In this document: positions 25,711-35,092 of the stretch, one piece after another
Layout of the letters: each line of letters begins with the position of its first letter
How positions within the stretch are numbered: the first letter of the stretch is position 1
Assembly (NCBI RefSeq): GCF_036246005.1
Contig: NZ_CP109171.1
Span: 1,538,001 to 1,602,000 of the forward strand
Direction of reading: 5' to 3'
Length of the DNA: 64,000 nt
Origin: Streptomyces sp. NBC_01723
GTDB taxonomy: Bacteria > Actinomycetota > Actinomycetes > Streptomycetales > Streptomycetaceae
Notes under the pieces: model-generated
Databases searched by the model: none
The model's input: only the letters and a program-made list of their open reading frames with translations
Told to the model about the DNA's origin: nothing
Translations under genes and position numbers: made by a program

Positions 25711-26718
25711 TCACATCTTCGCCAGGATGTCGACCGAGAAGACGAGCGTGGAGTCCTTCTCGATGCCGCTGCCCTCCGGCGGGCTGTCGCCGTACCCCAG
25801 GTCCGGCGGGATCACGATGAGGACGCGGCTGCCGACCTTCTTGCCGGTCAGACCCTGCGACCAGCCCTTGACGACCTGCTGCAGCGAGAACGACGTCAGC
25901 TGCTTCCTGCTGTACGTCGAGTCGAACTCCTTGCCGCCGTCCCACACGACGCCCTTGTACTGCACGAGGACGCTGTCCTGCGCGCCGACCTCGGCGCCGT
26001 CGCCCTCCAGGACGTACTCCGCCACGAGCTTCTTCGGCGCGTCGGTCTTCGGCACCTCGATGGAGGGCGCCTTGCCGTCGGTGTTGGTGCCGACCTCGGG
26101 CAGCGCCGCGTCGTCCTGCGGCACCTCCTTGCCCTTGGCGGAGCTCTTGGCGTTGAACGTGTCCTGCAGATCGACCACGAAGACCAGCGTGTCGGTGCCC
26201 TTGATGCCCGCCTGCTCGTTGCCCTGCTCGCCGTACCCCCAGGTGGGGGGCACCGAGAACTCGACGCGGCTGCCGGTCTTCTTGCCCGTGAGCGCGTACC
26301 GCCAGCCGTCGATGATGCTGCCCTGGGCGAGCTGGATGACGAGAGGCGTCTTGCGGTCGTAGGAGTTGTCGAAGACCTTCGCGCTCTGCCAGACCTGCCC
26401 GAGGTAGTTCGCCGACACGAAGTCGCCCTCCGCGACGGCCTTGCCGCCGCCCGCGATGACCGTCTTCACCGCGAGGTCCTTGGACGGCTCCCCGCTGCCC
26501 TTGGCGACCGTCGGCTTCTCGTCGAACTTCGTCCCCGCCGTGATGGCCGGCAGCGGACCGTCGACGATCTTCGGCGGCGGCGGTGCCGACGTCGTGGCCG
26601 ACGCCTCGGGCGACGGACTGTCGGTCGCGTTGCCCGAAGAGCCGGAGTCGTCGTCACCGCATGCGGCGAGCGTGGCCAGTCCCGCGGGGACGGCGATGAG
26701 GAGGGAACGTCGGCGCAC
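25711..26718 (-). CDS. Exported lipoprotein with two FKBP isomerase domains
   Basis: A 335-residue protein. The N-terminus VRRRSLLIAVPAG ends in the lipobox LATLAAC, followed by a Ser/Asp/Pro-rich linker. Two FKBP domains follow: the first (about 110-200) contains FVSANYLGQVWQSAKVFDNS and PPTWGYGEQGNEQAG; the second (about 235-335) contains VLVQYKGVVWDGGKEFDS and IPPDLGYGDSPPEGSG. It should be anchored outside the membrane and assist folding of exported proteins. The GTG at 26718 has GAGG 8 bases upstream. Some aromatic pocket residues in the first domain look less conserved. Confidence 0.92.
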   Translation of the reverse strand: MRRRSLLIAVPAGLATLAACGDDDSGSSGNATDSPSPEASATTSAPPPPKIVDGPLPAITAGTKFDEKPTVAKGSGEPSKDLAVKTVIAGGGKAVAEGDFVSANYLGQVWQSAKVFDNSYDRKTPLVIQLAQGSIIDGWRYALTGKKTGSRVEFSVPPTWGYGEQGNEQAGIKGTDTLVFVVDLQDTFNAKSSAKGKEVPQDDAALPEVGTNTDGKAPSIEVPKTDAPKKLVAEYVLEGDGAEVGAQDSVLVQYKGVVWDGGKEFDSTYSRKQLTSFSLQQVVKGWSQGLTGKKVGSRVLIVIPPDLGYGDSPPEGSGIEKDSTLVFSVDILAKM

Positions 26719-26782
26719 GGTGGGGGCCTCGTATCGATGGGGGACTGCGTGATGGCGTGCGCGCAACTCTACGGCGTGAGAA

Positions 26783-26811
26783 GGGCACCGTACGGATAAC
26801 GTACGGTGCCC
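26783..26811. terminator. Hairpin terminator after pafA
   Basis: GGGCACCGTAC pairs perfectly with GTACGGTGCCC around a 7-base loop. It starts about 50 bases beyond the leftward pafA stop codon and upstream of the FKBP lipoprotein gene. Confidence 0.8.
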
Positions 26812-26862
26812 GTGTGGCGTTCCGCCCTTTCGCGCGGTGACGCGTAACTCACCCGGCCGGGG

Positions 26863-28224
26863 TCACATCCCGGCGATCAGCTTCTCCACCCGGTCGTCCA
26901 CCGAACGGAACGGGTCCTTGCACAACACGGTGCGCTGCGCCTGGTCGTTGAGCTTGAGGTGCACCCAGTCGACGGTGAAGTCCCGCCGCTGCTCCTGCGC
27001 CCGCCGGATGAAGTCACCGCGCAGCCGGGCCCGAGTGGTCTGCGGCGGCACCGACTTGCCCTCGAAGATCTTCAAGTCGTTGGCGACCCGGGCCGCCTGG
27101 CCCTTCTTCTCCAGCAGGTAGTAGAGGCCACGACGCCGGTGGATGTCGTGGTAGGCGAGGTCTATCTGCGCGACCCGCGGATGCGACATGGTCATGTTGT
27201 GCTTGGCCCGGTACCGCTCGATGAGCTTGTACTTCATGACCCAGTCGATCTCGGTGTCGATACGGTCGAGGTCCTCGGCCTCGATCGCGTCCAGCGTGCG
27301 CCCCCACAGCTCCAGCACCCGCTCCACGGTGCCGGTGCGGATACCGCGGCGCTCGCAGAAGTCCACGGCCTTCTCGTAGTACTCCCGCTGCACCTCCAGC
27401 GCGGACGCCTCCCGGCCGCTGGCCAGACGCACCTTGCGCCGTCCGGTGATGTCGTGGCTGACCTCGCGGATCGCCCGGATCGGGTTCTCCAGGGTCAGAT
27501 CACGCATCACCGTGCCCGCCTCGATCATGCGCAGCACCAGGTCGGTGGCGCCGACCTTGAGCAGCATGGTCGTCTCGGACATGTTCGAGTCGCCCACGAT
27601 GACGTGCAGGCGCCGGTAGCGCTCGGCGTCGGCGTGCGGCTCGTCGCGGGTGTTGATGATGGGACGGGAGCGGGTGGTCGCCGAGGAGACGCCCTCCCAG
27701 ATGTGCTCCGCCCGCTGACTGACGCAGTACACCGCACCGCGCGGCGTTTGCAGCACCTTTCCGGCGCCGCACAGCAGCTGCCGGGTCACCAGGAACGGAA
27801 TGAGGATGTCCGCGAGCCGCGAGAACTCCCCGTGCCGCGCCACCAGATAGTTCTCGTGGCAGCCGTAGGAGTTGCCGGCGGAGTCGGTGTTGTTCTTGAA
27901 GAGGTAGACGTCGCCCGCGATTCCCTCCTCGTGCAGGCGTCGTTCGGCGTCCACCAGGAGTCCTTCGAGAATGCGCTCGCCCGCCTTGTCGTGGGTGACG
28001 AGTTCGATCACGTTGTCACATTCGGGTGTCGCGTATTCCGGATGTGATCCCACGTCGAGATAGAGGCGGGCCCCGTTGCGCAGAAAGACATTGCTGCTGC
28101 GGCCCCATGACACGACACGGCGGAAGAGGTACCGCGCCACCTCGTCAGGCGACAGGCGGCGCTGTCCCCTGAACGTGCACGTGACGCCGTACTCGTTCTC
28201 CAGCCCGAAAATGCGGCGGTCCAT
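26863..28224 (-). CDS. pafA: Pup-protein ligase PafA
   Basis: A 453-residue enzyme of the carboxylate-amine ligase superfamily, paralogous to Dop in this window. It begins [18 protein letters not shown], whose glutamates coordinate Mg-ATP. It also has [60 protein letters not shown] and [20 protein letters not shown]. It phosphorylates the C-terminal glutamate of Pup and joins it to substrate lysines. The length matches known PafA. It is separated from the rest of the proteasome genes by an MFS transporter and a LacI regulator. Confidence 0.96.
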   Translation of the reverse strand: MDRRIFGLENEYGVTCTFRGQRRLSPDEVARYLFRRVVSWGRSSNVFLRNGARLYLDVGSHPEYATPECDNVIELVTHDKAGERILEGLLVDAERRLHEEGIAGDVYLFKNNTDSAGNSYGCHENYLVARHGEFSRLADILIPFLVTRQLLCGAGKVLQTPRGAVYCVSQRAEHIWEGVSSATTRSRPIINTRDEPHADAERYRRLHVIVGDSNMSETTMLLKVGATDLVLRMIEAGTVMRDLTLENPIRAIREVSHDITGRRKVRLASGREASALEVQREYYEKAVDFCERRGIRTGTVERVLELWGRTLDAIEAEDLDRIDTEIDWVMKYKLIERYRAKHNMTMSHPRVAQIDLAYHDIHRRRGLYYLLEKKGQAARVANDLKIFEGKSVPPQTTRARLRGDFIRRAQEQRRDFTVDWVHLKLNDQAQRTVLCKDPFRSVDDRVEKLIAGM

Positions 28225-28233
28225 GACTGAACA

Positions 28234-29493
28234 TTACGCCTGATGACCCGAACTGAAACGGGGTTCGACGGCACGGTTTGGATCATTTTCCGATGAAGCC
28301 GCAACCACCGCTCCCCGCGCGGGAGCTGCGAGGACCCGCCCCGTGGCCACCAGCACGAGCAGCGACACCGCCCCCGCCGCCCCGGGCACCGCGAAGCCCC
28401 ACAGGGCCCCACCGTGCTCCACCACGGGCCCCGTGAGCCCGGTCCCCACCGACGCCCCCACCGTGAAGGTCGTCACCAGCCACGAGAACGCCTCCGTCAC
28501 CGTCCCGCGCGGAGCGTGCACATCGACGAGGACGAACGCACAAGCGATGCACGGCGCCAGGAAGACACCCGCGAGAACCGTCAGCAGCACCATCGCGACG
28601 GCACCCGGCATCCACATCAGCGGCAGATAACAGACCGCCAGCAGAGCCACCAGCAGGCGCAGTCGCCGGGCCGGCTCACCGGTCCACCGCCGCGCCCCGT
28701 ACACCGCTCCTCCGACCAGCGCACCGAGCCCGAGAGCGGCCATCAGCCAGCCGTACACCGCGTCACCACCGTGCCCGTCGGCGTACGGCACCGACGCCAC
28801 GGTGATGGAACCGAGCGCCATCCCGATGAACAGGAACGCTCCCAGCAGCGCCAGCAGTCCGCCCGAACGCAGCGCGCCCAGCCAGTGCGCCTCCCGAGGC
28901 GCCGACCGCCACGCGCGCGAAGGCGGCGACACCACCACGGACAGCGCGCCCAGCACACCCAGCCCGTTGAGCACCAGCAACGCGACCAGCGGCGACCACA
29001 ACGACACGCACACCGTCACCAGCAACGGCCCGACGGTGAACATGACCTCCTGCGCCACGGCGTCCATCGCGTACGCCGTGTGCACCTGCTCCTCCTTGCC
29101 GAGCACACTGGGCCACAGCGCCCGCAAACCGCCCTCCAACGGCGGCGTGAACAACCCGGCCGCACCCACGGCCACATACGCGACCACGGCCGACCCGGTA
29201 CCGGCGAAGGCGAACACACCCATCGCCAGCGCCGACAGCACGGCCGCCGGCAACTGCACCAGGGGCTGCCCGCGCAGGTCCACCAGCCGCCCCAGCACCG
29301 GCTGCCCCACCGCGTTCGCGACGCCGTACACGGCGGCCAGCGCCCCCGCGAGACTGTACGAGCCGCCCTCCGCCCGCACGAACAGCACGATCGCGATCGC
29401 CGCCGTGGCGTTCGGCAACCGCCCCACCAGCGTGCCGACCAGCAGCCGCACGGCGTGCCGCGCCCGGAGGATGTCCAGATACCCGGCGACCAC
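28234..29493 (-). CDS. Major facilitator superfamily transporter
   Basis: A 419-residue protein with about twelve hydrophobic segments. Features are the early NATAAIAIVLFVRAEGGSYS, the loop GVANAVGQPVLGRLVDLRG in the MFS cytoplasmic loop position, and a late FSWLVTTFTVGASVGTGLTG. The GTG at 29493 follows AGAAGGGG by 7 bases; the frame upstream to 29577 reaches the LacI promoter and is not needed. It is divergent from a LacI-family regulator that likely controls it. The substrate cannot be read from sequence. It ends 10 bases before the pafA start, so it could share a transcript with pafA. Confidence 0.9.
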   Translation of the reverse strand: MVAGYLDILRARHAVRLLVGTLVGRLPNATAAIAIVLFVRAEGGSYSLAGALAAVYGVANAVGQPVLGRLVDLRGQPLVQLPAAVLSALAMGVFAFAGTGSAVVAYVAVGAAGLFTPPLEGGLRALWPSVLGKEEQVHTAYAMDAVAQEVMFTVGPLLVTVCVSLWSPLVALLVLNGLGVLGALSVVVSPPSRAWRSAPREAHWLGALRSGGLLALLGAFLFIGMALGSITVASVPYADGHGGDAVYGWLMAALGLGALVGGAVYGARRWTGEPARRLRLLVALLAVCYLPLMWMPGAVAMVLLTVLAGVFLAPCIACAFVLVDVHAPRGTVTEAFSWLVTTFTVGASVGTGLTGPVVEHGGALWGFAVPGAAGAVSLLVLVATGRVLAAPARGAVVAASSENDPNRAVEPRFSSGHQA

Positions 29494-29523
29494 GCGGCGC
29501 CCCCTTCTCCTGCTGCACTCACT

Positions 29524-29573
29524 GACGTGCAGACGTGCTGACGTGTTACGTATAACTACCTCCGCCATACGTA
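29524..29573. promoter_or_regulatory. Candidate LacI-type operator region between MFS and LacI genes
   Basis: Three direct GACGTG repeats at exact 8-base steps (29524, 29532, 29540) run into GTTACGTATAAC at 29545-29556. A second self-complementary TACGTA stands at 29568-29573, 21 bases after the first, which is two helical turns. It lies in the divergent gap upstream of both genes. Autoregulatory binding by the LacI protein is inferred. Confidence 0.5.
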
Positions 29574-29617
29574 CCATGTCGCCAGTTCACGAGTCCAGAC
29601 GAAAGCGCAGGCGAACG

Positions 29618-30628
29618 GTGGCACAAGGCAGCACCCGCCCCACCAGCCGGGACGTCGCCCAGGCAGCCGGAGTGTCCCAGGCCGCGGTCTCCCTGGTACT
29701 CGGCGACAAATGGCGCGGCCGCGTCTCCGAGCCGACCGCACAGCGGGTCCGCGAGGCGGCCCACGAGCTGGGCTACCGCCCCAACCTCGCCGCGCGCAAC
29801 CTGCGCCTGGGCCGCACCCGCACCGTCCTGCTGGTCGTCCCCGCGCTGACCACGGAGTTCTTCGCGGAGGTCTACACGGGCGCCGCACGCGTGGCCGCCG
29901 AGCACGGCTTCGGCGTCGTGCTCTACCCCTCCCCCGAGGGCGTGGGCCCCGCCCGGGACCCCTTCGCCTCCGCGCAGGCCGCGCTGGACGGCGTCATCGC
30001 GTCCTCCATGGCCGCCGACGCCCTCACGGCGATCCGGGGCGACCAGCTGCCCCTGGTCATGCTCGACAGCGATCCCGAGGGCAGCCTCGGCGCCGCCACG
30101 GTCAACCTCGACATCGCCGACGGCATCCGCCAGGTCGCCGACCACCTGCTCACCCTGGGCCACCGCCGCTTCCTCCACCTCGCGGCCGACGTGCCCTCCT
30201 GGACCTTCGAAGTACGCGCCCGAGAACTGGCGGCCCGACTGTCCGCGGCCCCCGGCACCGACCTGCGCACGGCCCGCGCCCCCATCTCCATCGAAGGCGC
30301 CCGCACCGCCACGGAGGCCGCGCTCAGAGCACCCGGACCCCAGCCCACGGCCCTGGTCTGCGACGACGACAAACTGGCGGCCGGCGCCTACAAGGCAGCC
30401 CGACGAGCGGGACTGCGCGTCCCCGACGACCTCTCCGTCACCGGCCTGGACGACCTCGGCCTGGCCACCGCCATCGACCCCGAACTGACCACCGTCCGCC
30501 TCGACGCGGAAGCCTTCGGCGAACGCGGCATGCGGGCACTGCTGGCCGTACTGGACGGGCAGGCCCCCGAGAAAGGGGACCTGCCCGTCAGCCTGGTCGT
30601 ACGGGGCTCCACGGCACCGCCGCGGTGA
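29618..30628 (+). CDS. LacI-family transcriptional regulator
   Basis: A 336-residue regulator. The helix-turn-helix and hinge are RDVAQAAGVSQAAVSLVLGD to AAHELGYRPNLAARNLR. A periplasmic-binding-protein-like sugar-binding core follows, with VCDDDKLAAGAYKAARRAGL and DDLSVTGLDDLGLATAIDPE. I use the GTG at 29618 because it gives the usual family length and has an AGG six bases upstream; an ATG at 29576 would add 14 basic residues. It is divergent from the MFS gene, pointing to control of uptake of a carbohydrate-like compound. The pair is set inside the proteasome locus. Confidence 0.92.
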   Translation: MAQGSTRPTSRDVAQAAGVSQAAVSLVLGDKWRGRVSEPTAQRVREAAHELGYRPNLAARNLRLGRTRTVLLVVPALTTEFFAEVYTGAARVAAEHGFGVVLYPSPEGVGPARDPFASAQAALDGVIASSMAADALTAIRGDQLPLVMLDSDPEGSLGAATVNLDIADGIRQVADHLLTLGHRRFLHLAADVPSWTFEVRARELAARLSAAPGTDLRTARAPISIEGARTATEAALRAPGPQPTALVCDDDKLAAGAYKAARRAGLRVPDDLSVTGLDDLGLATAIDPELTTVRLDAEAFGERGMRALLAVLDGQAPEKGDLPVSLVVRGSTAPPR

Positions 30629-30634
30629 GCCGGA

Positions 30635-30657
30635 CGGGGCGGCGGAAAGCCGCCCCG
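30635..30657. terminator. Bidirectional hairpin between LacI gene and prcA
   Basis: CGGGGCGGC pairs with GCCGCCCCG around a GGAAA loop. It sits in the 36-base gap between the convergent LacI and prcA stop codons, so it can serve both. Confidence 0.75.
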
Positions 30658-30664
30658 CCTCCTC

Positions 30665-31432
30665 CTACTCGTCCGTCCCGGCGTCCGCGTCGTCCGCGTC
30701 GGACGCATCCGCGGCCTCGGCACCCGCGCTCGCACCGGCTTCCAGCAGCCGCGACAACTGGCCGCCCACGATCCGCTTGAACTTCCGCTGCTGCGGCCGC
30801 GTACGGTCCAGCACAGCGACCTCCAGCCGCTCCGCCGGAATCTCCCGCTCACTGCCGTTCGTGTCACGCGACAGCGCCTGCACCGCCAGCTTCAGCGCCT
30901 CGGCCAGCGTCATACCGTCCCGGTGCCGCTGGTCCAGGTACCCGCTGATCTGCTCCGCGTTGCCCCCGACCGCGACCGAGCCGTGCTCGTCCACGATCGA
31001 GCCGTCGTGCGGCAGCCGATAGATCTGATCGCTCTCCGGACTGTCACCGACCTCCGCGACGACCAGCTCCACCTCGTACGGCTTCTCGGCCTGACTGGAG
31101 AAGATCGTGCCCAGCGTCTGCGCGTACACGTTCGCCAGACCACGGGCGGTCACGTCGTCCCGGTCGTACGTGTACCCGCGCAGATCGGCATAGCGCACGC
31201 CGCCGATCCGCAGGTTCTCGTACTCGTTGTACTTGCCGGCGGCCGCGAAGCCGATCCGGTCGTAGATCTCGCTGAACTTGTGCAGCGCACGGGACGGGTT
31301 CTCACCGACGAACACGATGCCGTCGGCGAACTGCAGCACGACCAGGCTGCGGCCACGGGCGATGCCCTTGCGGGCGTACTCCGCCCGGTCGGCCATGGCC
31401 TGCTGGGGTGAGACATAGAACGGCGTCGACAC
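30665..31432 (-). CDS. prcA: 20S proteasome alpha subunit PrcA
   Basis: A 255-residue alpha subunit. [20 protein letters not shown] forms the gating N-terminus and first helix; later motifs are [20 protein letters not shown] and [16 protein letters not shown] [14 protein letters not shown]. The C-terminus is an Ala/Asp-rich tail ([13 protein letters not shown]) that is likely disordered. Alpha rings form the antechamber and docking surface for the ARC ATPase. It is the last gene of the leftward pup-prcB-prcA series, 59 bases after prcB. Confidence 0.96.
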   Translation of the reverse strand: MSTPFYVSPQQAMADRAEYARKGIARGRSLVVLQFADGIVFVGENPSRALHKFSEIYDRIGFAAAGKYNEYENLRIGGVRYADLRGYTYDRDDVTARGLANVYAQTLGTIFSSQAEKPYEVELVVAEVGDSPESDQIYRLPHDGSIVDEHGSVAVGGNAEQISGYLDQRHRDGMTLAEALKLAVQALSRDTNGSEREIPAERLEVAVLDRTRPQQRKFKRIVGGQLSRLLEAGASAGAEAADASDADDADAGTDE

Positions 31433-31491
31433 CGGTTATCCATCCCTTTCTGGAGAAGTCACTGGACCACCTGACAACACGAACGCACCCG

Positions 31492-32337
31492 CTACAGCAG
31501 CGCGGCCCGCGGACCGTCCGGGTGCTCGAGCCGCCGCTCCAGCACCGCACGGGCGAGCTCCGAGCCCTCGTCCTCGCTGAGCCGGCGGAAGCCGTCCTCG
31601 GTGATCACAGTGATGATCGGGTAGATCCGGCGGGCGACGTCGGGACCACCGGTCGCCGAGTCGTCGTCAGCCGCGTCGTACAGCGCCTGGACCACGAGCG
31701 TCGTGGCCTGCTCCTCGGTCAGATCCTCACGGAACAGCTTCTTCATCGCACCACGCGCGAAGATCGACCCCGACCCGGTGGTCGCGAAGTTCTGCTCCTC
31801 GGACCGCCCGCCCGTCACGTCGTACGAGAAGATCCGGCCCCTCCCCCGGTCCACGTCGTACCCGGCGAACAGCGGCACCACGGCCAGACCCTGCATCGCC
31901 ATGCCCAGGTTGGACCGGATCATCGTGGACAGACGGTTCGCCTTGCCCTCCAGGGACAGCTGCGCCCCCTCGACCTTCTCGAAGTGCTCCAGCTCCAGCT
32001 GGAACAGCTTCACCATCTCCACGGCCAGGCCCGCCGTGCCGGCGATGCCCACCGCCGAGTACTCGTCGGCCGGGAAGACCTTCTCGATGTCCCGCTGGGC
32101 GATCATGTTGCCCATGGTGGCCCGCCGGTCACCGGCGAGGACGACGCCCCCCGGGAACGTGACGGCCACGATCGTGGTGCCGTGCGGCGCCTCGATCACA
32201 CCCTGCACCGGCGGCAGCTGCCGGTTGCCCGGGAGCATCTCCGGCTGGTGCGCACCAAGGAAGTCCATGAAGGAGGAGGACCCGGGCGTCAGGAAGGCAG
32301 CTGGTAGACGCCCGGTGCTACGAGTGTTGGCTTCCAC
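31492..32337 (-). CDS. prcB: 20S proteasome beta subunit PrcB
   Basis: A 281-residue precursor. A propeptide of 53 residues (including [20 protein letters not shown]) ends at HG, and autocleavage would expose the catalytic threonine of [11 protein letters not shown] (residue 54). The lysine and aspartate of the active site are expected around [20 protein letters not shown]. The GTG at 32337 has GGAGGG six bases upstream. This start lies inside the preceding HNH-type gene, which it overlaps by 49 bases. PrcB forms the inner rings that degrade pupylated substrates. Confidence 0.96.
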   Translation of the reverse strand: MEANTRSTGRLPAAFLTPGSSSFMDFLGAHQPEMLPGNRQLPPVQGVIEAPHGTTIVAVTFPGGVVLAGDRRATMGNMIAQRDIEKVFPADEYSAVGIAGTAGLAVEMVKLFQLELEHFEKVEGAQLSLEGKANRLSTMIRSNLGMAMQGLAVVPLFAGYDVDRGRGRIFSYDVTGGRSEEQNFATTGSGSIFARGAMKKLFREDLTEEQATTLVVQALYDAADDDSATGGPDVARRIYPIITVITEDGFRRLSEDEGSELARAVLERRLEHPDGPRAALL

Positions 32338-32893
32338 GCGATTCCCTCCACGTAAGCGGCAGCCCGCCTTATGGCATCGGGCCGATCCTTGAACTGCCCC
32401 AAGGCTGCGTTGCAGCTGAAGCACAGTACGCCTCGGACCCTACCCGTCTTGTGGCAGTGATCCACATGTGCGGCCGGAGCCGCCAAGCATATGCAGCAGA
32501 CGCCGCCCTGGTCGGCGATCAACTGATCGCGCTCGGCCTCGGTGAGGCCGTAGTGGCGCTTCAGATGCCCTTCCCGCCCCTGGATGGCCCGGCATGCCTT
32601 GCAGCGGGTCGACAGGCCGTCGGAGGCGGTCGCATTGCGTGCCACTCACTGTGAGGCTTGACTTCACCGCAGGTCCTACAGAGCTTGTGCCCAGCTGGAA
32701 CCTCGACCTTCTCGCGGACAGTCAGCCCCACGGCCTCCCGGCGGCGCCGGTAGTGCGGGGCGCTGTACTCCGCCACACACTCCCGACACCGCACTTGAAG
32801 GCCGTCAGCACGGTTCTTGTCCCGGGCGAACCCGGCCACGGGCAGATCCCGTCGGCAGCCGGTACACCGCTTCTCACCCGATGCTCCAACCAC
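32289..32893 (-). pseudogene. HNH/endonuclease VII-like zinc protein, split by a frameshift
   Basis: Two overlapping frames together encode one recognisable protein of about 200 residues. The first (32893-32561, GTG start) holds RCTGCRRDLP...RCREC and CRTCGEVKPHSEWHA. The second (32645-32289) continues NATASDGLSTRCKACRAIQG and the nuclease domain CCICLAAPAAHVDHCHKTG...[16 protein letters not shown]. The match is restored by one extra base near 32640-32643, where CACGCAAT would be CACCGCAAT. From memory an intact gene occupies this place in S. coelicolor. It may be a disrupted gene, a sequencing error, or two coupled peptides, since the second frame has its own GTG. The 3' end overlaps the prcB start. 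Confidence 0.75.
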
Positions 32894-32945
32894 CCCGAAA
32901 TCCCCCCGTCACCTTCAATTCGAAGGACATGCGGCCATCGAGGTC

Positions 32946-33164
32946 TTACTCTCCACCCTTTTGCACGAAGCTTCGCACGAAATCCTCGGCATTTTCCTCG
33001 AGTACGTCGTCGATTTCGTCCAGGACGGAGTCCACGTCGTCGTTCAGCTTTTCCTGGCGTTCCTTGAGGTCCTCGGAGGCCTGCGCGTCCTGCGTCTGCT
33101 CCTCGACCTCCTCGGTGGACCGCGTGGCCTTCTGCTGCCCGCCGCCGGTGTCCTTGGTCGCCAT
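32946..33164 (-). CDS. pup: Prokaryotic ubiquitin-like protein Pup
   Basis: A 72-residue, highly charged, intrinsically disordered protein: MATKDTGGGQQKATRSTEEV, a coiled region LKERQEKLNDDVDSVLDEID that binds ARC, and the C-terminal FVRSFVQKGGE. The last residue is already glutamate, so Pup is ready for ligation by PafA without deamidation; mycobacterial Pup ends in glutamine. The ATG at 33164 has GAGGG just upstream; a start at 33209 would add 15 residues unlike Pup. It lies between dop and the HNH gene. Confidence 0.95.
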   Translation of the reverse strand: MATKDTGGGQQKATRSTEEVEEQTQDAQASEDLKERQEKLNDDVDSVLDEIDDVLEENAEDFVRSFVQKGGE

Positions 33165-33345
33165 AACCCTCACCCCGCTCGGTTCGCCCGACACAGTTGC
33201 TCGGTTCAAGATCAGACCCTACAAGCCGGGTCCGACATCGACCCCGTAGTTTCCACAACGTACGAGGGCCATCTCGATGGTTCCCGGACCCGGTGGTTTT
33301 CCACCTCGTCCGGCGGTCTCCTTCTGGTGTACCCGCTGGCTGCCG

Positions 33346-34857
33346 CTACCCGCCGGCCAGCACCTTGACCAGGTCTTCCGCGGTGCGGCAGCGGTCCAGG
33401 AGCTCCTTGACGTGATTACGCGTTCCGCGAAGCGGTTCCAGGGTTGGCACCCGCTGGAGCGAGTCCCGGCCCGGCAGATCGAAGATCACCGAGTCCCAGG
33501 AGGCCGCCGCGACGTCGTCCGCGTACTGCTCCAGACAGCGTCCGCGGAAGTAGGCGCGGGTGTCCTCCGGCGGCTTCGTACGGGCCCGCTCGACCTCGTT
33601 CTCGTCCAGCAGCCGCTTGATGCGGCCGCGCTCCACCAGACGGTTGTACAGGCCCTTGTCGGGCCGTACGTCGGCGTACTGGAGGTCCACGAGGTGCAGC
33701 CGGGCCGCGTCCCAGTCCAGGTTGTCGCGGCGCCGGTAGCCCTCCATCAGCTCCCGCTTGGCGACCCAGTCCAGCTCGCCGGCGAGGCTCATGGGGTCGT
33801 TCTCCAGGCGGTTGAGGGTGTCCTCCCAGCGGCCGAGGACGTCCTTGGTCTGGTCGTCGGCGTCCGCGCCGTACCGCTCCTCGACGTACTTGCGGGCCAG
33901 TTCGTAGTACTCCATCTGGAGCTGGACCGCGGTCAGTGTGCGGCCGCTGCGGAGCGTGACCAGGCGTTTGAGCGTGGGGTCGTGGGAGACCTGGTGCAGC
34001 GTGCGAACGGGCTGGTCGACGGCCAGGTCGACGGCGATGAAGCCGTCCTCGATCATCGACAGCACGAGTGCCGTGGTGCCGAGTTTCAGGTAGGTCGAGA
34101 TCTCGGACAGATTGGCGTCGCCGATGATCACGTGGAGCCGCCGGTACTTCTCGGCGTCCGCGTGGGGTTCGTCGCGGGTGTTGATGATGGGGCGCTTGAG
34201 CGTCGTCTCCAGGCCGACCTCGACCTCGAAGTAGTCGGCGCGCTGGCTGAGCTGGAAGCCGTGTTCGTGGCCGTCCTGGCCGATGCCGACGCGGCCGGCG
34301 CCGGTGAAGACCTGGCGGGAGACGAAGAAGGGGGTCAGGTGGCGCACGATGTCGGAGAAGGCGGTCTCCCGCTTCATCAGGTAGTTCTCGTGCGTGCCGT
34401 AGGAGGCGCCCTTGTTGTCGGTGTTGTTCTTGTAGAGGTGGATCGGCTGGGCGCCGGGCAGCTGGGCGGCCCGGTCGGCGGCCTCGGCCATGATCCGTTC
34501 GCCGGCCTTGTCCCACAGCACGGCGTCCCGCGGGTTGGTGACCTCCGGAGCGCTGTATTCGGGGTGGGCGTGGTCGACGTAGAGCCGTGCTCCGTTGGTG
34601 AGGATGACGTTGGCCAGGCCGATGTCCTCGTCGGTGAGCTGGCTGGAGTCGGCCGACTCACGGGCGAGGTCGAAGCCTCGCGCGTCCCGCAGCGGGTTCT
34701 CCTCCTCGAAGTCCCAGCGGGCCCGGCGGGCCCGGTGCATCGCCGCCGCGTAGGCGTTGACGATCTGGGACGAGGTGAGCATGGCATTGGCGTTCGGGTG
34801 GCCGGGGACGGAGATCCCGTACTCCGTCTCGATGCCCATTACTCGCCGTACTGTCAT
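33346..34857 (-). CDS. dop: Pup deamidase/depupylase Dop
   Basis: A 503-residue paralogue of Paf[21 protein letters not shown], the Dop-loop region [20 protein letters not shown] that PafA lacks, then [40 protein letters not shown] and [20 protein letters not shown]. Dop uses ATP as a cofactor to hydrolyse the isopeptide bond between Pup and lysine, and in other species deamidates Pup-Gln. Because Pup here ends in Glu, only depupylation should be needed. It precedes pup by 181 bases and follows arc by 235 bases. Confidence 0.96.
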   Translation of the reverse strand: MTVRRVMGIETEYGISVPGHPNANAMLTSSQIVNAYAAAMHRARRARWDFEEENPLRDARGFDLARESADSSQLTDEDIGLANVILTNGARLYVDHAHPEYSAPEVTNPRDAVLWDKAGERIMAEAADRAAQLPGAQPIHLYKNNTDNKGASYGTHENYLMKRETAFSDIVRHLTPFFVSRQVFTGAGRVGIGQDGHEHGFQLSQRADYFEVEVGLETTLKRPIINTRDEPHADAEKYRRLHVIIGDANLSEISTYLKLGTTALVLSMIEDGFIAVDLAVDQPVRTLHQVSHDPTLKRLVTLRSGRTLTAVQLQMEYYELARKYVEERYGADADDQTKDVLGRWEDTLNRLENDPMSLAGELDWVAKRELMEGYRRRDNLDWDAARLHLVDLQYADVRPDKGLYNRLVERGRIKRLLDENEVERARTKPPEDTRAYFRGRCLEQYADDVAAASWDSVIFDLPGRDSLQRVPTLEPLRGTRNHVKELLDRCRTAEDLVKVLAGG

Positions 34858-35048
34858 GCGGCCCTCCTTGCCCGGCGGTGCCCTCGGTCGTGGGCGCCGC
34901 TCAAGTACCGCTGGCGCTCCGATGCGTGTGCGGTGCCCGTCCCCGCACTGCGCGACTCGGCGGTATGGAAGAGCCTAGAACGCCTTTGCACTGGTGGGGA
35001 GATCATTTGCGGCATTGCCTTGCTCCAGTCGGGGCTCCGGAAAACAGT

Positions 35049-35083
35049 CGGCTGCGGGTACCCATTGAGGGGACCCGCAGCCG
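35049..35083 (-). terminator. Intrinsic terminator after arc
   Basis: CGGCTGCGGGT pairs with ACCCGCAGCCG, with an inner CCC/GGG extension. On the minus strand it is followed by ACTGTTTT. It starts 10 bases after the arc stop codon. This suggests dop, pup and the proteasome genes are driven largely from their own promoter in the gap up to 35048. Confidence 0.8.
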
Positions 35084-35092
35084 CCCCGCCTT

